From the NCBI GenBank assembly GCA_963829575.1, contig CAWHJF010000016.1, forward strand, positions 186,001-250,000: a stretch of DNA of 64,000 nucleotides. Reading direction: 5' to 3'. A model generated the notes under the pieces. The model made no database searches, was not told the DNA's origin, and was given only the letters and a program-made list of their open reading frames with translations. Below, one piece after another: positions 25,052 through 33,573 of the stretch (position 1 is its first letter; the number at the start of each line of letters is the position of its first letter). Position numbers and translations under genes: made by a program. This DNA is from KACC-23026 sp963829575. GTDB taxonomy: Bacteria > Bacillota > Bacilli > Bacillales > Sporolactobacillaceae.

Positions 25052-25852
25052 TTAAAGAGTTGCGCAAGCAGTTCTTTTAATTAGTAGGTTTAAGTTTTTC
25101 CATACATACCACGGTAGTTTATCATCCATTTTCTTACCTTGTTTACTGTCTTTATCTGTTACGATCCAATTCCCCTCTTTCTTTTGTAATTTATAAATTA
25201 CATTTGTACCATCAGACTTTTTAAAGAGCATATAACCTATATTCCCTTTTATAAAGGTTACAGGGTCTATAACATTTTTGTAGGGGATCTTTCTCTCAGG
25301 CAACAAGATGTTCGTTACTATTTCTTCTGCCATATTAAAAAGAGGTTTAAATTCATTATTTATTTCTGCTTGATAGTGCAATTGGTTGTATGTGTAGGAG
25401 GAGTAAGACTCTAAATTTAAATTAAAAGACTGTTTTAGATCTGAAAGTATTGCCTTATAAAATTCATTTATTTCCTTTTCTACTTTATCTCCCTTATGTT
25501 TAAAGCTAATTGTTTTAACCCCAAAAGGACTGATTTTAAAAGTCATAGTTTCTTTTCCATAAGGAGGATTATGTGCATGTTCAAATGTACGCACTTGTAT
25601 TTTTGCATTAAAGCTAAACCCACCTTCATGCTCCCTGCTAATACTCAATATCTTAATATCATATAAGCCAAATTGTTTACGGTAGCCATAGTAATTAATA
25701 ATATTCTCTTCTATAGAAGGTAAAAGTGTTGTAAGTAAAGTATCATAAATAAGTTTATAATCAGGTTGTTCACTTTGAGCATGAATTTTACTGGGTATAA
25801 TCAAAACCGAAAATGATAAAGTAACGATAAAAATAAAAGCTAATTTATTCAT
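25052..25852 (-). CDS. Secreted DUF3888-type protein
   Basis: A protein of about 266 residues. It has a signal peptide (MNKLAFIFIVTLSFSVLII, cleavage near IHAQS) and a repeated theme of the DUF3888 family, such as DTLLTTLLPSIEENIINYYG near residue 45. ATG at 25852 is chosen for its GAGAGG site; upstream codons encode no signal peptide. Low GC content and many Lys, Asn and Ile codons set it apart from its neighbours and suggest horizontal acquisition. The last codons run into the terminator hairpin shared with the tRNA repeat, so the C-terminus (RTACATL) may have been altered by that junction. The function is unknown. Confidence 0.75.
   Translation of the reverse strand: MNKLAFIFIVTLSFSVLIIPSKIHAQSEQPDYKLIYDTLLTTLLPSIEENIINYYGYRKQFGLYDIKILSISREHEGGFSFNAKIQVRTFEHAHNPPYGKETMTFKISPFGVKTISFKHKGDKVEKEINEFYKAILSDLKQSFNLNLESYSSYTYNQLHYQAEINNEFKPLFNMAEEIVTNILLPERKIPYKNVIDPVTFIKGNIGYMLFKKSDGTNVIYKLQKKEGNWIVTDKDSKQGKKMDDKLPWYVWKNLNLLIKRTACATL
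25054..25078. terminator. Terminator shared by tRNA-Arg copy 3 and the DUF3888 gene
   Basis: A 10-bp stem with two G-U pairs closes a GCAA tetraloop and is followed by TTTT on the plus strand. It contains the last codons of the minus-strand DUF3888 gene. Confidence 0.6.
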
Positions 25853-26048
25853 GAAGGATTCATCCTCTCTAAAATAGTGCTTACATATAATTTCTACCAA
25901 TAACAACAAATTAACAAAAATTTTAAAGAGGATTGGGTTAAAACGATCCTGGAATGAAATTCACATCAAAAAAATGGGCTATTTTACCAGAATAAGAGCG
26001 TTCCTGTCCACCTTTTTCCCTCACCCTCGATTTTTGGGTAAATAAAAA

Positions 26049-26086
26049 CGCCCAAGTCCGCCTAATTGATTTGGCAGACTCGGGCG
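26049..26086 (-). terminator. Terminator of the oligopeptide-binding protein gene
   Basis: A 14-bp stem (CGCCCAAGTCCGCC with GGCAGACTCGGGCG, two mismatches or wobbles) followed on the minus strand by TTTTTATTT. Confidence 0.85.
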
Positions 26087-26115
26087 ACGCTATTCTCTCT
26101 TATTTTTTCTCTGGA

Positions 26116-27804
26116 TTATTTACTTACTGGTTTTAACTTAGAAAGCACTACGGTTGCTTGAGGCCATGAGAATACAGCAGGTGTATCATATTGATGATTT
26201 TCATCTGGCCAGCCGGTGTAATGGGTCGTCGTATATTCATACCACGTTTCACCATAGAACATTGGGAAGACCGGAAGTTTGTTCACCATGACATCTTCAA
26301 TTTTCGCCATTGCAGCTTTTTGTACAGCAGGGTCTGTTGTACCTTTAAATTGATCCAGAGCCTGTTCTGTCGTTGGATCATTCCAGCCTTCAATATTCCA
26401 ACCACCAGAAGAACTTAACATATCCTTAAACGTTTTATAAGGAGTCGCACCTGGGTTGGTCCAGCTTAATGCCAGGTCATATTTACCGCCAGAAAGGTTC
26501 GCTTGATAAGCCCCGTATTGTGGTTGTTGAACCTTCACTTCAATCCCGATTTTCTTAAGATCTTGAGAGATTAAGCTACAAGTGGTGACCCAGTCAGACC
26601 AACCAGACACAACTTGAAGCGTAAAGCTTAACTTTTTACCAGATGGAGAGACATAAATGCCGTCACTACCCTTTTTGTAACCTGCATCTTTAAGAATCTG
26701 TTCCGCCTTTGTCAAATCTTGCTTATACGTAAGATTTTGATATTTAGGTGCAATGTAATCTTTATCACGCGGTTGAACCCCAGTTGGGTTCGGCACATCT
26801 GCATAGCCGTATTCAGCTTGCTTTGCAATCTTATTACGATCAATGGCCAAGTTAATGGCTTTACGTACATTTAGATCTTTAAGAAGTGGATTCTTAAGAT
26901 TAGGATACAAAATAATTGGTGAACCTGGTGGGAACCAGTAATGATAATCCGGGTTTTTAGATGTGAAAATCTTATCTACGCTTGGGATAAACATCCCTGC
27001 CCAGTCTAATTGTCCACTTACCAGAGCCAATTGAGCGCTTTCATTTGATTTGAACGCTTTGAAATCAATGGCTGGAACCTGATAGCTTGCTGCATCATAA
27101 TAGTTGGCGTTCTTTTTAACAATATAATCAGCTGGAGTGAATCTATCCAAGACGTATGGACCTGTACCAACTGGTTTTGTCATACTGACTTTGGATGGAT
27201 CACCAAGATCTTTCCAGATATGTTCTGGTACAATGCTTGCTTGAAGAATGTATTCTTGGAATGGCACGTTTGGTTGATCAAAATTGAAATCCACCACATT
27301 ATCGCTCTTTTTCACAACAGATTTTACAACTTTCATAATCCCTGAAGTGTCAGCCGCTGGATACTTTTTGAGCTCATCGTTAAATGTAAAAAGCACATCA
27401 TCCGCTGTAAACGGTTTGCCATCCGACCATTTCACTCCAGTGCGCAATGTTACTTCGAGCGTTTTATTATTATTGATCCATTCATACTTCGTTGCCAAAA
27501 ATGGATATTCATCATGACTGATTGTGCTAAACGCATACATAGGTTGATAAATGAGTCCGTTCGTTCCGTAGTTAGCACTCGTTGAGAATGGGTTGAAGTT
27601 ATCCTGCCAATCACCATTTGGAGCCCCAACTGTAAGCGTTTGGCCCACCGCTTTTTTCGTTGAACCTGAATCCGTTTGCTTTGTTGCCGATGGTTTTGAA
27701 CTTCCGGATTGAGATTTGTTGTTCGAACAGCCGACTAAGAACATGCTCAATGAAAATACAATGACTAAGAAAACCGAAAGACCTTTGGTCCACTTAATGT
27801 TCAT
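26116..27804 (-). CDS. Oligopeptide/dipeptide ABC transporter substrate-binding lipoprotein (family 5)
   Basis: A 562-residue extracellular binding lipoprotein. The signal peptide ends in the lipobox LVGC near residue 26, followed by a Ser/Lys-rich linker. Family-5 features are TVGAPNGDWQDNFNPFS near residue 58, VTLRTGVKWSDGKPFTADDVLFTFN near 130 (split here by several residues), GTGPYVLDRFTPADYIVKKN near 215, and the repeating LVSGQLDWAG element. No permease or ATPase gene lies near, so it must share a transporter encoded elsewhere. It is not part of the B. subtilis gene order here. The ligand is not readable; peptides or oligosaccharides are both possible in this family. Confidence 0.9.
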   Translation of the reverse strand: MNIKWTKGLSVFLVIVFSLSMFLVGCSNNKSQSGSSKPSATKQTDSGSTKKAVGQTLTVGAPNGDWQDNFNPFSTSANYGTNGLIYQPMYAFSTISHDEYPFLATKYEWINNNKTLEVTLRTGVKWSDGKPFTADDVLFTFNDELKKYPAADTSGIMKVVKSVVKKSDNVVDFNFDQPNVPFQEYILQASIVPEHIWKDLGDPSKVSMTKPVGTGPYVLDRFTPADYIVKKNANYYDAASYQVPAIDFKAFKSNESAQLALVSGQLDWAGMFIPSVDKIFTSKNPDYHYWFPPGSPIILYPNLKNPLLKDLNVRKAINLAIDRNKIAKQAEYGYADVPNPTGVQPRDKDYIAPKYQNLTYKQDLTKAEQILKDAGYKKGSDGIYVSPSGKKLSFTLQVVSGWSDWVTTCSLISQDLKKIGIEVKVQQPQYGAYQANLSGGKYDLALSWTNPGATPYKTFKDMLSSSGGWNIEGWNDPTTEQALDQFKGTTDPAVQKAAMAKIEDVMVNKLPVFPMFYGETWYEYTTTHYTGWPDENHQYDTPAVFSWPQATVVLSKLKPVSK

Positions 27805-28039
27805 CCAAATTCCCCTTTCTAAAATAAGGCGTATCTGTGATCTGACTACGATCTTTAAAAACCGCTTTCACAAAATGATAACGCATACATTTTAAGCCAT
27901 TTTATTTTAAGTTGCTAACCGCATTCCACCCCCTACACCCCGATTCATTTAACGGTTTGCAAATCGGGACATCAACCTAAGCTTTCCGAATAAAGTGTCA
28001 TCTTAATTCGTCCATTAGATAAACTTAGTTGATGACTTT
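27805..28039 (-). other. Long 5' leader of the binding-protein gene
   Basis: About 230 nt separate the promoter at 28040-28067 from the start codon. No ORF or clear terminator hairpin was found in it. TGAAAGCGGTTTTT near 27858 resembles part of a catabolite-responsive site but lacks the 3' half. Confidence 0.4.
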
Positions 28040-28067
28040 ATTATACATCCGAATTTTAATATGTAAA
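28040..28067 (-). promoter_or_regulatory. Promoter of the oligopeptide-binding protein gene
   Basis: TTTACA (28062-28067) and TATAAT (28040-28045) on the minus strand with 16 bp between them. Confidence 0.65.
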
Positions 28068-28135
28068 CTCCTTTTTTGACAATTCTTAAGAATACCTCTT
28101 TTCTAATATGTGAACGTCTTCATTCTTTCCATAAT

Positions 28136-28163
28136 TAAAAAATACAGGGGGGCTTCCCCTGTA
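28136..28163 (-). terminator. Terminator of the gerM-rph-rdgB-ysnB operon
   Basis: An 8-bp GC-rich stem (TACAGGGG with its complement) and GGCTT loop directly after the ysnB stop, followed on the minus strand by T6. Confidence 0.88.
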
Positions 28164-28679
28164 CTAGAGAGAAAAGGTTTGGGTTAAATTCTGCAATTCT
28201 TCCCCTTTATCCGTGTAAAATGAAACTTTAAAGGTCGTCTCCTGTTCTGCCCATTCACACACCGAATAGGTTTTCTCGACACGGTCTCTAGGTGAATTCA
28301 AACTTCCAGGATTAATAAAAATCCGATCCTTATATAACGTCGCACTTGCCATATGGGTATGACCAAAACAGATGAGTTTTGCGTCGAGTTCCTCTGCCTT
28401 ATAGTTTAAGTTCAATAAACCTCGATGGACGCCATCCTGATGGCCATGAACAATGAGCCATTTTATGTCGCCTGCTTCAACAACCAATTGGTCAGGAAAT
28501 CCAGCACTTGGAAAATCAACATTGCCTTTCACAACCTTGAAATTTGAAAGATTCGCATGCGCCTTCGTCAGTTCCGAATCCCCACAATGAATTAGGAGAT
28601 CCGCATCACTATGGCGTTCTGAAACCTCATTCAAAATGGCTTCTAATCCATGCGTATCACTTACGATTATGGCTTTCAC
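28164..28679 (-). CDS. ysnB: YsnB-type metallophosphoesterase (YfcE/MJ0936 family)
   Basis: A 171-residue phosphodiesterase of the calcineurin-like superfamily. All metal-binding motifs are in place: SDTHG (residues 8-12), HCGDSE near 32, VKGNVDF near 50, VHGHQDG near 77 and FGHTHM near 103. The substrate in vivo is not known. It overlaps rdgB by 4 bp and is the last gene of the gerM-rph-rdgB-ysnB set, the same order as in B. subtilis, with a terminator straight after the stop codon. Confidence 0.9.
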   Translation of the reverse strand: MKAIIVSDTHGLEAILNEVSERHSDADLLIHCGDSELTKAHANLSNFKVVKGNVDFPSAGFPDQLVVEAGDIKWLIVHGHQDGVHRGLLNLNYKAEELDAKLICFGHTHMASATLYKDRIFINPGSLNSPRDRVEKTYSVCEWAEQETTFKVSFYTDKGEELQNLTQTFSL

Positions 28680-29281
28680 AATAAATCCCTCTCAATTTCT
28701 GTCCACTCAAGCTTAAGCTTGCGAAACGCATCAGCGCGATGACTCAACTTATTTTTCTCTTCCCCCGTCAGTTCAGCTAATGTCGCTTTTTTCTCTGGAA
28801 GATAGAAGATTGGATCGTACCCAAAGCCGTTCGTTCCCTTGGGTTCAAACGTAATCCACCCATCCAATGTACCATCTATATACCGTGTTGGCTTACCAGG
28901 ACTGGCAAAGGCTAACGTACAATGAAAAGTCGCTTGACGTTTCTCCGCCGGAACCTCCGTTAGCTCGGTTAAGACTTTTTCCATGTTCGCACGATCGTTT
29001 CGTTCTTCTCCTGCGAATCGCGCTGAATAGACACCCGGTCGTCCGTCCAAAGCCCTAATGGATAACCCCGAATCATCAGATAATGTCGGCAGTCCATAAA
29101 GCTTGCATAGGGTTTCCGCTTTTAAACGTGCATTTTCTTGAAACGTATCACCGGTCTCTTCCACATCTGGCGCTTCTTTAAAGTCTGCCAAGGATTTAAT
29201 CTCAAATGATGAAGAAGAAAAAAGGTGTTTGAATTCTTTTAATTTCCCTTGATTCGTTGTTGCAATTAAGAGCGTCTTCAC
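28676..29281 (-). CDS. rdgB: dITP/XTP pyrophosphatase (RdgB/HAM1 family)
   Basis: This enzyme removes non-canonical purine triphosphates (ITP, dITP, XTP) from the nucleotide pool. The 201-residue chain has TTNQGKLKEFKHL at the N-terminus, the acidic LSDDSGLSIRALDGRPGVYSAR split near residue 68, GTNGFGYDPIFYLP near 150 and LSHRADAFRKL near 178, all family signatures. It overlaps rph and ysnB by 4 bp each, so all three are coupled. Confidence 0.95.
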   Translation of the reverse strand: MKTLLIATTNQGKLKEFKHLFSSSSFEIKSLADFKEAPDVEETGDTFQENARLKAETLCKLYGLPTLSDDSGLSIRALDGRPGVYSARFAGEERNDRANMEKVLTELTEVPAEKRQATFHCTLAFASPGKPTRYIDGTLDGWITFEPKGTNGFGYDPIFYLPEKKATLAELTGEEKNKLSHRADAFRKLKLEWTEIERDLL

Positions 29282-30024
29282 CTTGTTTCGCCTCCTGGTA
29301 ATGCAAAAGCTCCGACCACTTGCTTTTGAGCCTCGATTAACGTCTCGATTCCCTTTTTACCTAATTCAAGCATGCTCTGTAACTCTTCTGGGGTAAAGGT
29401 CGCCTCTTCACCTGTCCCCTGGATCTCCACATACGCACCTTGTCCAGTCATGACAAGGTTGAGATCGACGTCCGCTGCGGCATCCTCTTCGTAACATAAA
29501 TCAAGAATCGGGCCGTGTTTGGGATGAATGCCAACCGACGTCGCAGCCAAGAAGGTTCGAACAGGCATGCTTTTCAGGGTGCCTTTTTCTACCAACTTTT
29601 TGAGAGCAAGTACCATGGCAACAAAAGCACCCGTTATGGAGGCCGTTCGAGTGCCGCCATCCGCTTGGATCACATCACAATCAATCCAAATCGTACGTTC
29701 ACCGATTTGTTTCAGGTCAACAACAGATCGCAGCGCCCGGCCGATTAATCGTTGAATTTCCATTGTACGTCCAGTCACTTTCCCTTTGCTGGATTCGCGA
29801 ATGGTCCGTTGCTCCGTTGCACGCGGGAGCATGGCATATTCAGCGGTCACCCAACCCTTTCCTTTCCCTCGCATAAATGGTGGAACGCGTTCTTCTATAG
29901 TTGCATTACAGATCACTTTAGTTTGTCCGACACTAATTAAGACTGACCCTTCAGGATGAATGGTGAAATCAGGAATAATTTGAACTGATCTTAATTCATC
30001 TAGGGCTCTTCCGTCTGTTCTCAT
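29278..30024 (-). CDS. rph: Ribonuclease PH
   Basis: RNase PH is a phosphate-dependent 3'-5' exonuclease that trims tRNA precursors. The 248-residue protein shows the hexamer-forming family motifs GRTMEIQRLIGRALRSVVDL near residue 85, DCDVIQADGGTRTASITGAF near 115 and a C-terminal EIQGTGEEATF near 200. It starts 112 bp after gerM, with a weak hairpin between, and overlaps rdgB by 4 bp. Confidence 0.96.
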   Translation of the reverse strand: MRTDGRALDELRSVQIIPDFTIHPEGSVLISVGQTKVICNATIEERVPPFMRGKGKGWVTAEYAMLPRATEQRTIRESSKGKVTGRTMEIQRLIGRALRSVVDLKQIGERTIWIDCDVIQADGGTRTASITGAFVAMVLALKKLVEKGTLKSMPVRTFLAATSVGIHPKHGPILDLCYEEDAAADVDLNLVMTGQGAYVEIQGTGEEATFTPEELQSMLELGKKGIETLIEAQKQVVGAFALPGGETR

Positions 30025-30082
30025 GACTTCGACTCCTTACCCACTTTAATCGCGAACTGCCCAACATAGCTTAACGCACAAA

Positions 30083-30109
30083 AAAGGGCAGCGCTCTTCG
30101 CTACCCTTT
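30083..30109 (-). terminator. Hairpin between gerM and rph
   Basis: AAAGGGTAGCG and CGCTGCCCTTT arms (one mismatch) with a short loop followed by TT on the minus strand. It may terminate part of the gerM transcripts. Confidence 0.5.
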
Positions 30110-30136
30110 ACTATAACATATTTAACATTATAAGGA

Positions 30137-31210
30137 TTAAACGCCTGTCGTATTGACCACTGGCAAGCTGACCGGCTTAGTCAACGCTTTACCAGATTCT
30201 AGTGTCATTTTGGCATTCCCCTGTACTTGAATGCTGACTTTTTTAATGCCATCTTTTCCAATTAAGGAGAGTGCAAGCACATTAACAGCTTGATCATTGA
30301 CTGTTTTCTTTTTAGAATTCGTATATAAATTTTCATTAAAGTTAAGCGTCGCGACGCCATCCTTGACCACTGGAGCTGAAACAAGGCTGACATCAGAACC
30401 AAACGGCGTTTCTAATGAAGCACCTTGACTCGGTCCGTTCACTAAGGTATTGACGACGGCTGTAAGATCGTTATCAGATGTCGCTTGAATGCGTTCAGTG
30501 ACAGGCACATAATACGTCTTTCCATTCGTCGCTTGAGATAAGAAGTAGACAGTTGTGTCCTGGCTTCCAGTCAAATCCGCGACATTTCCAAGCTGGTTAT
30601 TAATGCCATCCGCTCGCGTGAGCCCCTCTGAGCTTATCGGGGCTTTAGAATCTGGCATTTGAGTGAGCGCCTTCCCGTTCACTCGGAGTTGCACGCGCTT
30701 GACATTATCAAATTGTGTTAATGTCCACGTAATGGCTTGAAGCATTTGCGTTTCATATTTCGGATTGTACTTTAGAAAATCCTTTGAAAAATCCGCAACC
30801 ATTGTGCCATCTGGCTCTAGGTTAAGCGATGTTTCCGTCCCAGGCGGAAGGACCGCTTGGAATGAGTTCGGTAAAAGGTCTGAGATTGGACCGCCTTGAA
30901 CCATAAACTTCATAGCTTGAGCTGCAACCGTTGTAGTCTGAGGTAACTCCAGATAGGTTGGGGCTACGTTACCGTTCTTATCAATTAAATAGAGTTCTGC
31001 TTTATGAGTTTTTGCCACTTTGGCAGAAGCTTTCGTTGTCTTGGTGCTACTTGTTTTGGTGGTTTGACTTGCATCCACCGAGTTTGATATCTTTACGTTT
31101 GGTTTTGGCGATACATTTGATCCGGTCGTCTTCCCGAGTCCACACCCCGTTAAAGCGAGCGGGACAACGAGCATCGCAGCAAGTATGGGTGTTTTGCCCG
31201 TCATGCGCAT
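30137..31210 (-). CDS. gerM: Germination/sporulation lipoprotein GerM
   Basis: GerM is a lipoprotein needed for sporulation and germination; in B. subtilis it helps hold the engulfment complex. The 357-residue protein has a lipobox (ALTGCG near residue 23), a Thr/Lys-rich linker, then two GerMN domains: residues about 75-195 (YLIDKNGNVAPTYLELPQTT through GLTRADGINNQ) and about 215-345 (TVYFLSQATNGKTYYVPVTE through the Val-rich end). Two copies of GerMN per chain are normal. First ATG with an AGGAGGG site. In B. subtilis racE lies immediately upstream; here the arabinose genes separate them. Confidence 0.93.
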   Translation of the reverse strand: MRMTGKTPILAAMLVVPLALTGCGLGKTTGSNVSPKPNVKISNSVDASQTTKTSSTKTTKASAKVAKTHKAELYLIDKNGNVAPTYLELPQTTTVAAQAMKFMVQGGPISDLLPNSFQAVLPPGTETSLNLEPDGTMVADFSKDFLKYNPKYETQMLQAITWTLTQFDNVKRVQLRVNGKALTQMPDSKAPISSEGLTRADGINNQLGNVADLTGSQDTTVYFLSQATNGKTYYVPVTERIQATSDNDLTAVVNTLVNGPSQGASLETPFGSDVSLVSAPVVKDGVATLNFNENLYTNSKKKTVNDQAVNVLALSLIGKDGIKKVSIQVQGNAKMTLESGKALTKPVSLPVVNTTGV

Positions 31211-31365
31211 GGCATTCCCTCCTCTGATGGTTTGTACTACTATGTATACGAGCCATCAGAGGAAATAGACCAATTTATCAAAAAAAGTTGTCCAATGCCT
31301 TGATTAATACAATCAAGTTCCTTTTGCCATGATTCCTCTTTTAAACGTTTTGAACACTCTTGCAA

Positions 31366-31400
31366 ATAAAAACCCCATCTCAATGAGTTAACAAGATGGG
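31366..31400 (-). terminator. Terminator of araBDA
   Basis: Stem CCCATCT (31374-31380) with AGATGGG (31394-31400), followed on the minus strand by GGTTTTTA, 22 bp after the araA stop. Confidence 0.85.
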
Positions 31401-31421
31401 ATCAAAAGATGACAAAACCGC

Positions 31422-32846
31422 TTATTTAATGACAACGTATTCCAAATTAACTAATTTTGCATACGTGATTATTTGATCAGACGTTAAATTTAAGGACACA
31501 ACGGTATGGTGACCGCCACCATTTTCAATCCAAGCTTTCACACCCTCTTGGAAGTTTGGCTTCACGTTCCATAGGACACGAGCCACTGGAAGCTTCGGTG
31601 CTGGTATGGTTGGTTCGAAAGCCGACACTTCATTAATTAGGAGCTTGAAATGCGATCCGAAATCGACCATTGAAACGACCACACCCTCTCCTGCTTTGCC
31701 GTCAAAAACAAGACGAGCTGGATCTTCTTTGCCACCAATCCCTAATGGGGACACGACAATCTTGGGTTTGTGACTTGCGAGCGTTGGGTCGACTTCTAGC
31801 ATATGGGATTGCAGAACAGATTCTTGACCAGCAGCTAATTCATAGGTGTAATCTTCCATAAAGCCCGTTGATTGATTATGACTCATGACTTTAAGTAAAC
31901 GGTCTAGAGCCGCCGTTTTCCAATCGCCTTCTCCTGCAAAGCCATAGCCTTGTGCCATTAATCGTTGAACCGCAAGACCTGGAAGTTGCTTCATGCCATG
32001 TAAGTCTTCGAAGTTACTTGTAAAGGCGTTGTAGCCTCCCTCATCAAGGAAACGTTTAATGGCAATCTCATAGCTCGCTTGGACTTTAACGCTCGATTCC
32101 CAATCTTCCTTACTATAAGTCCCGTAATCACATTCATAGAGTTCAGCATAGTCGGCAAGTAGTGCGTCAATTTCTTCCTCTGAAACGGCATTGACATATT
32201 GAACAAGGTCACCAATACCGAAGTAGTCAACAGTCCACCCAAATTGAATTTGCGCTTCGATTTTATCTCCTTCGGTTACGCCAACGTTACGCATGTTATC
32301 CCCAAAGCGAGCAACTTTGATGTTGAAGCTTTCATTATAAGCGACCGCAACGTCCATCCATTCCGCAATTTGCTTTTGCACGTCTGGACGTTCCCAGTAG
32401 CCCACGACAATTTTATTTTGCTTCTTCAAACGCGCATTGATAAACCCATATTCACGATCCCCATGAGCGGCTTGGTTAAGGTTCATGAAATCCATATCAA
32501 TGGTTTCCCAAGGAATGCTTTCGTTATATTGCGTGGCGAAATGGAGCAGTGGTTTTTGTAAGAGTTTGGTTCCGCGAATCCACATTTTGGCTGGTGAAAA
32601 CGTGTGCATCCAAGTGATGACACCGACTACTTCATCACGATAATTGACTTCTTTCATAATGTTTGTAATTTGATCGGCACTCACCGCCAAATCTTGCAGG
32701 ACAAGTGGATAAGGTAAAACGCCGCTTTCATTAAGTGCATCCGTCATCGTTTGGGCATGTGCTTTAACCTCTGCTAACGCGTCTTCTCCATAAAGGTGCT
32801 GTGAACCTACGACAAACCAAAATTCTTTTGTTTCAACTTTTTTCAT
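31422..32846 (-). CDS. araA: L-arabinose isomerase
   Basis: AraA converts L-arabinose to L-ribulose. The 474-residue protein is collinear with the family (about 496 in B. subtilis): EFWFVVGSQHLYGEDALAEV at the N-terminus (quoted in part), TWMHTFSPAKMWIRG near residue 90, metal-site Glu in GFAGEGDWKTAALDR near 300 and EDYTYELAAG near 327, and a His motif GGGHHTVVSLNLT near 445. It is the last gene of araB-araD-araA, and its start is 4 bp after the araD stop. Expression should follow the AraR-controlled promoter at 35250-35278. Confidence 0.96.
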   Translation of the reverse strand: MKKVETKEFWFVVGSQHLYGEDALAEVKAHAQTMTDALNESGVLPYPLVLQDLAVSADQITNIMKEVNYRDEVVGVITWMHTFSPAKMWIRGTKLLQKPLLHFATQYNESIPWETIDMDFMNLNQAAHGDREYGFINARLKKQNKIVVGYWERPDVQKQIAEWMDVAVAYNESFNIKVARFGDNMRNVGVTEGDKIEAQIQFGWTVDYFGIGDLVQYVNAVSEEEIDALLADYAELYECDYGTYSKEDWESSVKVQASYEIAIKRFLDEGGYNAFTSNFEDLHGMKQLPGLAVQRLMAQGYGFAGEGDWKTAALDRLLKVMSHNQSTGFMEDYTYELAAGQESVLQSHMLEVDPTLASHKPKIVVSPLGIGGKEDPARLVFDGKAGEGVVVSMVDFGSHFKLLINEVSAFEPTIPAPKLPVARVLWNVKPNFQEGVKAWIENGGGHHTVVSLNLTSDQIITYAKLVNLEYVVIK

Positions 32847-32850
32847 CCTG

Positions 32851-33557
32851 TTATCCCCTTTTCATCTGCCCATAATAGGCGTTTTCTCCATGTTTTCGTA
32901 AGTAATGTTTATCTAAAATACGTTGTGGTAGAATCATCCGCAAAATGATTTAAATCTCTTGTAAATACATTCATTTTTGCCACTTCTTCCAAAACCACAC
33001 TATTCATCACTGCTGCTTTCACATCTTTGCCCCAAGTAAATGGCGCATGGCCGTGAAGTAAAACTGCCGGGAACAGCCAACACATCTAATCCACGCTCTT
33101 CAAAGGTTTCAATAATGACGTGACCTGTTTCCGCTTCATAACCACGATCGATTTCTTCTTGTGTCAAAAAGCGTGCACAAGGTACGGATCCATAAAACGT
33201 ATCAGCATGAGTGGTCCCCATTGCCGGTACATCAAGACCAGCTTGTGCCCAAATCGTTGCCCAAGTTGAATGCGTATGCACGATACCGCCGATTTCTGGA
33301 TAATGCTTATAAAGGACGGCATGTGTCATCGTATCTGATGAAGGATTCAACTCTCCCTCAACAACTTTGCCCTCTAAATCAACCACGACCATATCGCTTG
33401 CTTTCATTGTTTCATAATCAACACCGCTTGGCTTAATCACAAACAAACCACTTTCACGATCAATGGCACTTGCATTTCCCCATGTAAATTTCACGAGGCC
33501 ATGTTTCGGCAATTCTAAATTCGCTTTGTAGACGTCTTCTTTTAATTGTTCTAACAC
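32851..33557 (-). pseudogene. araD: L-ribulose-5-phosphate 4-epimerase, broken by two frameshifts
   Basis: AraD converts L-ribulose 5-phosphate to D-xylulose 5-phosphate. Residues 1-164 read normally (VKFTWGNASAIDRESGLF, SSDTMTHAVLYK, IVHTHSTWATIWAQAG with the metal His pair). Near 33065 the frame is lost; the next frame continues with AVLLHGHAPFTWGKDVKAAV and LEEVAKMNVFTRDLNHFADD. Near 32930 it is lost again, and a third frame finishes the protein with LDKHYLRKHGENAYYGQ. Each break is explained by one extra base (or its equivalent). If repaired, the protein would be 234 residues, the normal length. Either the gene is dead or the assembly has two errors within 140 bp. Confidence 0.9.
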
Positions 33558-33573
33558 GATACCCCTTCTTCCT

